Source: Mailhella sp.
Lineage (GTDB): Bacteria > Desulfobacterota > Desulfovibrionia > Desulfovibrionales > Desulfovibrionaceae
Length of the DNA: 8,177 bases
Assembly (NCBI GenBank): GCA_017411945.1
Contig: JAFQPD010000014.1
Span: forward strand, 1 to 8,177
Reading direction: 5' to 3'
Shown here piece by piece: positions 1 through 6,475 of the stretch. How positions within the stretch are numbered: position 1 is the first letter of the stretch; every line of letters begins with the position of its first letter. The position numbers and the translations under genes were made by a program. The notes below the pieces were generated by a model that saw only the letters and a program-made list of their open reading frames with translations, was not told the DNA's origin and did no database searches.

Positions 1-2552
1 CCTCCAATGAAGAATGCGCCGTCATCCATCAAGCTCTCAAAGGCCTGGGCGTGATCCATCAGGATCACCAGGCCCGTACCTGACACAGCCCCACGGTGCC
101 AGGTCTGGCAGCTTCATACGGCCGCGGAGCCATGACGAACCACTGGATAGACATCAAGAATTCCGATGCCATCCTCATCATGGGCAGCAATGCTGCAGAA
201 CATCACCCCATAGCTTTCAAGTGGATAATGAAGGCCAAGGAACGCGGGGCCGCGCTCATGCACGTCGACCCCAAGTTCTCGCGCACGTCCGCCCGCTGCG
301 ACTTCCATGTGCCGCTCCGCTCCGGCACGGACATCGCCTTCCTCGGCGGCATGATCCGCTATATCTTCGAAACCGGCAGCTGGTTCCGCGAATATGTGCT
401 GAACTACACCAACGCCGCCTTCGTGCTCTCCAAGGGCTTCGGCTTCTCCGACGGCCTCTTCACCGGCTATGACCCCGACGCCCGCCGCTACGACAAGCGC
501 AGCTGGAGCTTCGAGCGCGATCCCTCCGGCGCGCCCATGCGCGACGAAACGCTCCAGAACCCGCGCTGCGTGCTCAACGTGATACGCAGGCACTTCGAAC
601 GCTATACGCTGGACAGGGTATCCGACACCACCGGCGTGTCCAAGCGCGACCTCGTGCGCGTGTACGAAACCTTCTGCGCAACGGGCAGGCCCGACAAGGC
701 CGGCACCATACTCTACGCCCTCGGCTGGACGCAGCATACCGTAGGCGTGCAGAACATCCGTTCGGCGGCCATACTCCAGCTCCTGCTCGGCAACATCGGC
801 GTTTCCGGCGGCGGCATCAACGCCCTGCGCGGCGAGCCCAACGTTCAGGGCTCCACCGACCACGCCCTGCTCTACGACAGCATCCCCGGCTACCACAAGG
901 CCCCGCTGGCCTCGTGGCAGACCCTTGCCGAATACCACAAGGCCAACACTCCCGTTTCCCTCGTCGAAGGAAGCGTGAACTGGTGGCAGAACCGGCCCAA
1001 GTATGTGACCAGCCTGCTCAAGGCATGGTACGGCGACAGCGCCACCCCCGAGAACGACTTCTGCTACGGCCTCCTGCCCAAGCTGGCCGACGGCGAAGAC
1101 TACTCCTACATGTACATCATGGACAGGGTGTTCAACGGCCAGATGCGCGGCGGCTTCATCATGGGCGTGAACCCCATGAACAGCTTCCCCAACACCCATA
1201 AGATGCGCGCGGCCCTCGACAATCTCGACTGGCTGGTCGTCACCGAGATCCACAACTCCGAGACCTCCGACAACTGGCGCCGCCCCGGCGCGGACCCGAG
1301 CAAGATCAAGACCGAGGTCTTCCTCCTGCCTTCGGCGCACCGCATCGAGAAGGAAGGCACCATCAGCAACAGCGGCCGCTGGCTGCAGTGGTTCGACAAG
1401 GCCGTGGAGCCCGAAGGCGAGGCCCTCAGCTTCGGCAACTTCTGGGTGCCCTTCATCAACCTCATGCGCAAGATGTACGAGGAAGAAGGCGGGGCCTGCC
1501 CCGAACAGCTCCTCAAGATGCGCTGGTATGAAAAGTTCGACGCATCTGACATCGCAAGGCGCATCAACGGCCAGTTCGAGGCCGACTGCGAGGTCAACGG
1601 CAAAAAGTACAGGAAGGGCCAGCAGGTGCCCATGTTCACCGCGCTGAAGGCCGACGGCTCCACCTCGTCCCTCAACTGGCTCTACGCCGGCAGCTGGACC
1701 GAGGAAGACGGCAACAAGTCCAAGCGGCGCGACCCTTCGCAAACGCCCATGCAGGCCAACATCGGCATCTTCCCCAACTGGTCGTGGTGCTGGCCGCAGA
1801 ACCGCCGCATCCTCTACAACCGCGCCTCCGTCGACCTGAACGGCCGCCCGTGGGATCCTTCCCGCGCCGTCATCGAATGGAAGGACGGCAAGTGGGTGGG
1901 CGACACTCCCGACGGAGCCCAGCCGCCCATGGCCGAAAGCGGCGTGAAGCCCTTCATCATGACGACGGACGGCACCGGCCTGCTCTTCGCCACCGCCCCT
2001 GCCGACGGCCCCCTGCCCGAACACTACGAGCCCGCGGAAACGCCCATAAAGGAACATCCGTTCTCCAGCCAGCTCAGTTCGCCGTGCTACAAGTACCACA
2101 AGAGCGCGTACGACAAGATGGCGGAACCCGCCGATCCGGCCTTCCCCTATGTGCTCACCACCTACAGCCTCACCGAACACTGGTGCGGCGGCGGCGAGAC
2201 CCGCGCCGTGCCCAACCTGCTCGAAGCCGAGCCCCAGCTCTATGTGGAACTGAGCCACGAGCTGGCCAGGGAAAAGGGCATAGAGAACGGCGACGGCGTC
2301 ATCGTGGAAAGCCCGCGCGGCGCGGTGGAAGCCATCGCCATGGTCACCATCCGCATCCGGCCCTTCGAGGTCATGGGGCGCACGGTGCACCTCATCGGCA
2401 TGCCCTTCGCCTATGGCTGGACCACTCCCGGCTGCGGCGATTCGACCAACAGGCTCACCATCGGAGCCTGCGACCCGAATACCACCATCCCGGAACTCAA
2501 GGCCTGCAGCGTGAACATCCGCAAGGCGGCCAGACTCACCGAGATAGCCTGA
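1..2552 (+). CDS. fdhA: Selenocysteine-containing formate dehydrogenase, catalytic (alpha) subunit, 5'-truncated by window
   Basis: This is the catalytic subunit of a periplasmic Mo/W-bis-MGD formate dehydrogenase, which interconverts formate and CO2. The reading frame opens at base 3 and gives 849 residues up to TGA at 2550-2552. By comparison with family members of about 1000 residues, roughly 160-170 N-terminal residues (Tat signal and [4Fe-4S] cysteines) lie outside the window. An in-frame TGA at 81-83 falls exactly where the family has its active-site selenocysteine: the context is ART-Sec-HSPTV, followed by GRGAMTNHW. The histidine after Sec and the arginine of RGEPNVQGSTD (about residue 276) match the conserved active-site His and Arg. 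The molybdopterin oxidoreductase core fills most of the fragment. The C-terminal molydopterin-dinucleotide-binding domain runs from about residue 714, with motifs EHWCGGG and GDSTNRLT. A gene caller would start wrongly at GTG 96. It is the first visible gene of the fdhA-fdhB-fdhE-cytochrome cluster. Whether the metal is Mo or W cannot be read from the sequence. Confidence 0.95.
81..120 (+). promoter_or_regulatory. Selenocysteine UGA codon with bacterial SECIS-like hairpin
   Basis: TGA at 81-83 is followed by a small stem-loop inside the coding sequence. TGCC (97-100) pairs with GGCA (107-110) around the six-base loop AGGTCT (101-106). The loop sequence and the 17-nt distance between UGA and loop match my memory of the E. 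coli fdhF SECIS, in which the GU of the AGGUCU loop contacts SelB. An outer pair (95 with 112) is possible across a G-G mismatch. I did not see a clear equivalent of the bulged U of E. coli. The reading frame is clearly homologous to formate dehydrogenase on both sides of the TGA, so this is recoding rather than a nonsense mutation. Confidence 0.9.
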
Positions 2553-2559
2553 ACCTGAC

Positions 2560-2588
2560 GGGGCGAGGGGCGTTCCGCTCCTCCCCCT
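2560..2588 (+). other. Intercistronic hairpin between fdhA and fdhB
   Basis: In the 60-bp gap after fdhA, GAGGGGCG (2565-2572) pairs with CGCTCCTC (2576-2583) over a TTC loop, giving eight pairs with one G-U. Past a C-C mismatch the stem is extended by GGG (2561-2563) with CCC (2585-2587). No T-run follows, so it does not look like an intrinsic terminator. It could stabilise the upstream mRNA end or tune fdhB translation; that role is inference. Confidence 0.5.
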
Positions 2589-2599
2589 CTCCCAGCCTC

Positions 2600-2605
2600 A
2601 AGGAG
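2600..2605 (+). promoter_or_regulatory. Ribosome binding site of fdhB (decides the start)
   Basis: AAGGAG sits 7 nt before the ATG at 2613. A second, out-of-frame ATG at 2609 lies only 3 nt from this site and would give a short unrelated peptide, so 2613 is chosen. Confidence 0.8.
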
Positions 2606-2612
2606 AACATGT

Positions 2613-3272
2613 ATGCCGAAAGCCTTCCTCATAGACACCACGAGGTGCACGGCCTGCCGAGGCTGCCAGATAGCCTGCAAGGAGTGGCACGACCTGCCCG
2701 CCAACGCCACGAAGCAGCGCGGCTCGCACCAGAACCCGCCGGACCTCAACCCCTATAACCTCAAAGTCGTCCGCTTCCACGAACACCTCGACGACCAGGG
2801 CCGCGTGATGTGGAACTTCTTCCCGGACCAGTGCCGCCACTGCGTCAAGCCCATCTGCGTGACCATGGCCAACAAGGCCGTTCCCGGTTCCATGATAAAA
2901 GACCCCAAGACCGGCGCCGTGCTCGTTACCGAAAAGTGCCGGGAAATGGACGAAGCGGGCGTGAAGACTGTCATCAAGTCCTGCCCCTACAACATCCCCC
3001 GCTGGGATGCCGAAAAGAAGATGCTCGTCAAATGCGACATGTGCATCGACCGCGTGCAGGCCGGCCTGCCCCCCATGTGCGTCAAGACCTGCCCCACCGG
3101 CACCATGGCCTTCGGTGAACGCGACGAGATGCTCGCCCTCGCCAAGAAACGCCTTGCCGAAGCTCAGAAACGCTTCCCCAAGGCCCGCGTCCTGGACGTG
3201 CCGGAGGTGAGCGTGTTCTTCGTTCTTGCTGAAGAGCCGGAACATTACCACGAATACGCCAGCTTCGGCTAA
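2613..3272 (+). CDS. fdhB: Formate dehydrogenase iron-sulfur (beta) subunit
   Basis: This is a 219-residue electron-transfer subunit that would carry electrons from the catalytic subunit towards the cytochrome. Cysteines: C12, C15, C18 and C22 (CxxCxxCxxxC); C74, C77 and C82; C124 (SCPYNIP); C141 and C144; C156 and C160 (CVKTCPTG). These twelve suffice for three [4Fe-4S] clusters. This is the arrangement known for the D. gigas-type soluble FDH beta subunit. The fourth cluster found in E. coli FdnH is not supported, because the usual Cys-Pro after C82 is replaced by VTMANKAVPG. C109 is a thirteenth, unassigned cysteine. There is no signal peptide and no C-terminal membrane anchor, so the protein is probably folded in the cytoplasm and exported bound to the Tat-tagged alpha subunit (inference). 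It lies 60 bp downstream of fdhA and 40 bp upstream of fdhE. Confidence 0.95.
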   Translation: MPKAFLIDTTRCTACRGCQIACKEWHDLPANATKQRGSHQNPPDLNPYNLKVVRFHEHLDDQGRVMWNFFPDQCRHCVKPICVTMANKAVPGSMIKDPKTGAVLVTEKCREMDEAGVKTVIKSCPYNIPRWDAEKKMLVKCDMCIDRVQAGLPPMCVKTCPTGTMAFGERDEMLALAKKRLAEAQKRFPKARVLDVPEVSVFFVLAEEPEHYHEYASFG

Positions 3273-3302
3273 GCCTTCCACCGAACATCGAAAAGGACTG
3301 CA

Positions 3303-3308
3303 AGAGGA
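3303..3308 (+). promoter_or_regulatory. Ribosome binding site of fdhE (decides the start)
   Basis: AGAGGA precedes the ATG at 3313 with a 4-nt spacer. The frame stays open upstream to a TTG at 3226 that overlaps fdhB, but those added residues are not FdhE-like, so 3313 is preferred. Confidence 0.65.
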
Positions 3309-3312
3309 CAGC

Positions 3313-4272
3313 ATGAAGCGACTCAGCCCCGCCGAGACCCTTGCCGAAGCCATGGAACGCCGCCCAGCCCTGCGGCCCATGCTCGAAGCCTTCGCCCCGC
3401 TCATGGAAATGCGCGGAGCATTGCCCGCCCGCCTCGCCGAGGCCGTGGCGCAGTGCGGCTTCCGCCTCCCCGACTGGGACGACGCCCGGGCGCAGGCCGG
3501 GGAACCCCTGCTCGACAGGGCGGAGCTCTCCCTTCTGGCCCAGCCCATGCAGGAAGCGGCCAGGAGCCTCCTGCCCCTGCTCACTGCCATGCCCGGCATG
3601 GAAGAGCACGCCGCGAAGCTCATGCCCTTCTTCATGACCGGCGAAGGCTCCCCGCGCGCCGCCCGCGCCCTGCTCGGCGGCGACGCCGAAACCCTTGAGG
3701 CTCTTGCCGCCGAGGCCGGGCTTCCCGCCCCGGCGCTGGCCTTCGCCCTGGAGAACGTGCTCGGCGCCGTCGTCCGTGCCGCCGTGCTCTGCCAGTGGCC
3801 CTCAAGCCCGGACAGCCACTACGGCCCCGAAGACAGCCCCGCCCCGTGGGACGAACGCCCGGCTTCGTGGATGCAGGGCTTCTGCCCGGTCTGCGGTTCG
3901 GCCCCCTCCGTATCCTACCTCGAAGAGAAGATCTTCGACGAGAAGAACGCCTTCGCCTCCGGGGGCGGCGGCAGGAAGCATCTGCACTGCGGGCTCTGCG
4001 GCACGGAATGGCATTTCCGCCGCGGCACATGCCCCGCCTGCGGCAAGGAAGAGGAAGGCACGCTGGAAATGCTCCGCGAAGCCGGGGGGGCGCACGGCGA
4101 ACGCGTGGAATGGTGCACGCACTGCAAGAGCTACTGCACCGGAGCAGACCTGCGTGAACGCGAGGCCCGCCCGGACATGGACGCCTTCGCCCTCAGCCTC
4201 ATGCATCTGGACATTGCCGCTTCGGAGCGTGGACTCACGCCCCTGTATCCGGCCTTCTGGAATCAGTTCTAA
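3313..4272 (+). CDS. fdhE: FdhE, formate dehydrogenase accessory/maturation protein
   Basis: This 319-residue cytoplasmic protein belongs to the FdhE family, which is needed to produce active exported formate dehydrogenases and interacts with the catalytic subunit before Tat export. The N-terminal half (1-180) is helical and alanine/leucine-rich. The C-terminal half carries the family's rubredoxin-like metal sites: C191-C194 (CPVCGSAP), C226-C229 (LHCGLCGTEWH), C240-C243 (CPACG) and C268-C271 (CTHC), with an extra C275. The CPVCGS and LHCxLCxxEWH signatures closely resemble E. coli FdhE, and the length is near the E. coli protein. There is no signal peptide. Its place between fdhB and the cytochrome gene matches my recollection of the fdhABC3-type locus of Desulfovibrio. 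A seven-G run at 4084-4090 lies inside the gene, but the frame is intact. Confidence 0.93.
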   Translation: MKRLSPAETLAEAMERRPALRPMLEAFAPLMEMRGALPARLAEAVAQCGFRLPDWDDARAQAGEPLLDRAELSLLAQPMQEAARSLLPLLTAMPGMEEHAAKLMPFFMTGEGSPRAARALLGGDAETLEALAAEAGLPAPALAFALENVLGAVVRAAVLCQWPSSPDSHYGPEDSPAPWDERPASWMQGFCPVCGSAPSVSYLEEKIFDEKNAFASGGGGRKHLHCGLCGTEWHFRRGTCPACGKEEEGTLEMLREAGGAHGERVEWCTHCKSYCTGADLREREARPDMDAFALSLMHLDIAASERGLTPLYPAFWNQF

Positions 4273-4313
4273 CCCGGCCAAGCCGGGATAATCCCCGCGG
4301 AAGCCATGCTTCC
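4273..4313 (+). other. Two tandem short hairpins between fdhE and the cytochrome gene
   Basis: CCCGGC (4273-4278) pairs with GCCGGG (4282-4287) over a CAA loop, directly after the fdhE stop codon. GGAAGC (4299-4304) pairs with GCTTCC (4308-4313) over a CAT loop, just before the ribosome binding site at 4318. Both stems are perfect six-base inverted repeats. No T-run follows either, so termination is unlikely. An effect on mRNA processing, stability or translation of the cytochrome is possible (inference). Confidence 0.45.
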
Positions 4314-4317
4314 CCCC

Positions 4318-4322
4318 GGAGG
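4318..4322 (+). promoter_or_regulatory. Ribosome binding site of the cytochrome gene (decides the start)
   Basis: GGAGG lies 4 nt upstream of the ATG at 4327. An in-frame ATG at 4306 falls inside the second hairpin, with no properly spaced site of its own. Starting at 4327 also gives a proper signal peptide (MKYMLPLALAASLAL). Confidence 0.75.
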
Positions 4323-4326
4323 ACTC

Positions 4327-4758
4327 ATGAAATATATGCTCCCCCTTGCCCTCGCGGCCTCGCTGGCCCTCTGCGCCTCTGCGCAGGCCTCTCCGGGCTT
4401 CCAGACCAGGGCTGAAGGCCCCAAGGAAGAACTCGTGCTCAAATCCGAGGATACGCCGAATCTTTCCGTCGTCTTCAGCCACGAAAAGCATAAGAGCGTC
4501 GGCTGCGACACCTGCCACCACCTGCCGCGCTGCCTCATCTGCCACTTCAGCCCCAGAGCGGAGAAGGCGCCGAACACCTCCTGCTCCTCTGCCGGCTGCC
4601 ACCCCGACATGGGCCGCTCCTCAGATGAACGGAGCAGATTCATGGCCTTCCATAAGCGCGACAGCATCCATTCCTGCTTCGGCTGCCATTCCTCCACCGG
4701 CAACTACGAAGGATGCACCCCCTGCCACAACGACAAACAGGATCTTCGCATAAAGTGA
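4327..4758 (+). CDS. Exported cytochrome c3-family protein with five heme motifs, probable FDH cytochrome subunit
   Basis: This 143-residue c-type cytochrome is likely the electron acceptor or third subunit of the adjacent periplasmic formate dehydrogenase. It has a Sec signal peptide with probable cleavage after ASAQA (residue 21). The mature part follows the tetraheme cytochrome c3 plan: FSHEKH (H52, H55), C60-C63-H64-H65, C86-x4-C91-H92, FMAFH (H109), C117-C120-H121 and C130-C133-H134. There is an extra CxxCH, C69-C72-H73, between the first and second c3 hemes. Five proximal histidines plus H52, H55, H65, H109 and H115 make exactly ten, enough for five bis-His hemes. Classical c3 has four. 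The last motif is CxxCH rather than the CxxxxCH of D. vulgaris c3. The gene follows fdhE by 54 bp and ends just before a strong terminator. C16 in the signal sequence (LALC) is a poor lipobox. The family is certain; the heme number needs testing. Confidence 0.9.
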   Translation: MKYMLPLALAASLALCASAQASPGFQTRAEGPKEELVLKSEDTPNLSVVFSHEKHKSVGCDTCHHLPRCLICHFSPRAEKAPNTSCSSAGCHPDMGRSSDERSRFMAFHKRDSIHSCFGCHSSTGNYEGCTPCHNDKQDLRIK

Positions 4759-4764
4759 TCCCCT

Positions 4765-4808
4765 GCCGCACGGAGCGTCGTTTCGCATGCTCCGTGCGGC
4801 ATCTTTTT
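4765..4808 (+). terminator. Strong intrinsic terminator after the cytochrome gene
   Basis: A perfect 12-bp inverted repeat, GCCGCACGGAGC (4765-4776) with GCTCCGTGCGGC (4789-4800), has a 12-nt loop and is followed by ATC and five Ts (4804-4808). It begins 7 nt after the cytochrome stop. The next gene starts only 22 nt after the T-run, so downstream expression depends on readthrough or on a promoter that must lie further upstream, for instance inside the cytochrome gene. Confidence 0.9.
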
Positions 4809-4830
4809 CCCTCATGCGCAGGACTCAGAT

Positions 4831-6474
4831 ATGGACATCGAAAACTACAGTTTTGAAGAATTCAAAAAGCTCGCGGAACGTTTCCACGGCTATGCCGCCC
4901 CCGGCCTCCTGCTTGGCGGCTACATGGTGGCCCTTGCCAAGAGCCGGCTGCCCGAAGGCACGCTTTTCGAAGCCATATCCGAGACCCGCAAATGCCTGCC
5001 CGACGCCGTTCAGCTCCTTTCCCTGTGCAGCATGGGCAACAACTGGCTGAAGGTGCGCGACCTCGGCCGCTACGCCGTTACCCTGTACGACAAGCACAAC
5101 GGCAAGGGCGTGCGCGTGAGCGTTTCCCTTGAAAAGCTGAAGGCGTGGCCCGAATACTACGGCTGGCTCATGAAGCTGAAGCCCAAGAAGGAGCAGGACG
5201 AAGAAAAGCTCCTTGCCGAGATAGAGCAGGCCGGCGACTCCGTATGCGTGGCGGAAGAAGTCACGGTGGATTCCTCCCTGCTGGGCCACAGGCATTCCAG
5301 CGGCTACGCCGTCTGCCCCATCTGCGGCGAAGGCTACCCCAAGGACAACGGCCCTATCTGCCGGGGATGCCAGGGCGAAGACTATTTCCGCAAGAACACG
5401 GCGCAGAAAAGCCCGAACGTTCCCGGAGTGCGCATCGTTCCCGCAGAGGAAGCCGTGGGCAGAAAGCTCGCTCACGACATGACGCGCATCGAGCCCGGAG
5501 AATTCAAGGGCGCGGCCTTCACTGCCGGGCAGACCGTGAGCCCCGGCGATCTCTGCCGCCTCCAGCAGATAGGGCGTTTCGAAGTGGCCGTGCAGGATGA
5601 GGACGCCCCTGCCCTCCCCGACGCCCCCGTGCACGAGAACGCCGCCGCCGAAGCCTTCGCCGCCCGCATGGCTGGCCCGGGCGTGCGCTACGGCCTCCCT
5701 CCGCATGAAGGCAAGATAGACTTCGTGGCCGAACGCTCCGGCCTGCTCACCGTGGACTGGAAGAAGCTGGAACGCTTCAACCTTGTGCCCGACGTTATGT
5801 GCGCCTCCCGGCAGGACGCCGTCATGGTGCAGGAAGGCAAGAAGTTCGCGGGCACCCGCGCCATACCGCTCTTCCTCGACAGGAAGCATTTCGGCGCGGC
5901 CCTCTCCGTGCTGGGGGATGAGCCCCTGTTCACGGTCACTCCCCTGCGCCGCGCCCGCATGGGCGTGCTCGTCACGGGCACAGAGGTCTTCAACGGCCTC
6001 ATCGAAGACAAGTTCCTGCCCGTCATGGCCCGCAAGGCCGCGCTCTACGGATGCGACATCATCCACTCCGCCATCGTCCCCGACGACGAAGAGCGCATCG
6101 TGGCGGAAGTGGAGACCATGAAAAAGAAAGGCGTGGATCTGCTCGTCACCACGGGCGGCATGTCCGTGGACCCCGGCGACGTGACGCGCCCCGCCCTCGT
6201 CAAGGCCGGCCTCACGGACATGCTCTACGGCATGCCCGTGCTCCCCGGCACCATGGCCATGACAGGACGCATAGAGACGGAGAACGGCGGCATGCAGGTC
6301 ATGGGCGTGCCCGCCTGCGCCCTGTTCTTCAAGAACACCGTGTTCGACCTCATCCTCCCGCGCCTGCTGGCTGGCCGCCGCATCACCCGCGCCGAGCTCG
6401 CCCGCCTCGGCGAAGGCGGCTTCTGCCTCGGCTGTTCGGTGTGCACCTTCCCCAAATGCTCCTTCGGCAAGTAA
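4831..6474 (+). CDS. Fusion of an FmdE domain with a molybdopterin-binding (MoeA/MogA-like) domain
   Basis: This 547-residue, probably cytoplasmic protein likely takes part in molybdenum/tungsten cofactor delivery for the FDH. Residues 1-185 resemble the FmdE family (named after formylmethanofuran dehydrogenase subunit E): FHGYAAPGLLLGGYM, C55, C66, DLGRYAVTLYDKHNGKGVRV, then a zinc-ribbon-like C162-C165/C177-C180. Residues 200-255 look like the MoeA N-terminal segment (EEAVGRKLAHDMTRIEPGEF, then a DLxxLxxIGxxEVAV pattern). Residues 375-515 form a MoCF-type molybdopterin-binding domain with VTGTEVFNG, TTGGMSVDPGDVT and MGVPACALFF. I see no room for the MoeA C-terminal domain IV, so this is not an ordinary MoeA. 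The tail has C532, C535, C538 and C543 (CxxCxxCx4C), a possible metal or Fe-S site. AGGA at 4820-4823 sets the ATG start at 4831. mobA follows after 1 nt. The domain calls are good; the precise function is unknown to me. Confidence 0.85.
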   Translation: MDIENYSFEEFKKLAERFHGYAAPGLLLGGYMVALAKSRLPEGTLFEAISETRKCLPDAVQLLSLCSMGNNWLKVRDLGRYAVTLYDKHNGKGVRVSVSLEKLKAWPEYYGWLMKLKPKKEQDEEKLLAEIEQAGDSVCVAEEVTVDSSLLGHRHSSGYAVCPICGEGYPKDNGPICRGCQGEDYFRKNTAQKSPNVPGVRIVPAEEAVGRKLAHDMTRIEPGEFKGAAFTAGQTVSPGDLCRLQQIGRFEVAVQDEDAPALPDAPVHENAAAEAFAARMAGPGVRYGLPPHEGKIDFVAERSGLLTVDWKKLERFNLVPDVMCASRQDAVMVQEGKKFAGTRAIPLFLDRKHFGAALSVLGDEPLFTVTPLRRARMGVLVTGTEVFNGLIEDKFLPVMARKAALYGCDIIHSAIVPDDEERIVAEVETMKKKGVDLLVTTGGMSVDPGDVTRPALVKAGLTDMLYGMPVLPGTMAMTGRIETENGGMQVMGVPACALFFKNTVFDLILPRLLAGRRITRAELARLGEGGFCLGCSVCTFPKCSFGK

Positions 6475-6475
6475 G

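Noticed and set aside
14..472. Plus-strand open frame overlapping the start of fdhA
   Set aside because: It is an Arg/His/Pro-rich shadow in another frame, without a recognisable motif.
114..2390. Very long minus-strand open frame opposite fdhA
   Set aside because: It is antisense to an unmistakable gene. Its Ala/Gly/His/Val-rich composition is what GC-rich codon bias gives, and I recognise no domain.
96..2552. GTG at 96 as the start of the formate dehydrogenase gene
   Set aside because: FDH homology continues upstream through the TGA at 81-83 to the window edge, so the apparent start is an artefact of treating the selenocysteine codon as a stop.
2609..2758. ATG at 2609 as an alternative start after the fdhA gap
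   Set aside because: It is only 3 nt from the AAGGAG and in another frame giving a nonsense peptide; the ATG at 2613 gives a full FdhB.
3226..3312. Upstream TTG extension of fdhE overlapping fdhB
   Set aside because: The added residues are not FdhE-like, and the ATG at 3313 has its own ribosome binding site.
4084..4090. Seven-G run in fdhE as a phase-variation site
   Set aside because: It is short, lies in a GC-rich gene, and the frame is intact; there is no evidence for slippage beyond the run itself.
4357..4380. Lipoprotein signal at C16 of the cytochrome
   Set aside because: LALC lacks the small residue usual before the lipobox Cys, and an ordinary A-x-A cleavage site follows at residues 19-21.
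3802..4602. Minus-strand open frame across fdhE and the cytochrome gene
   Set aside because: It is opposite two genes with clear motifs and spans their intergenic hairpins.
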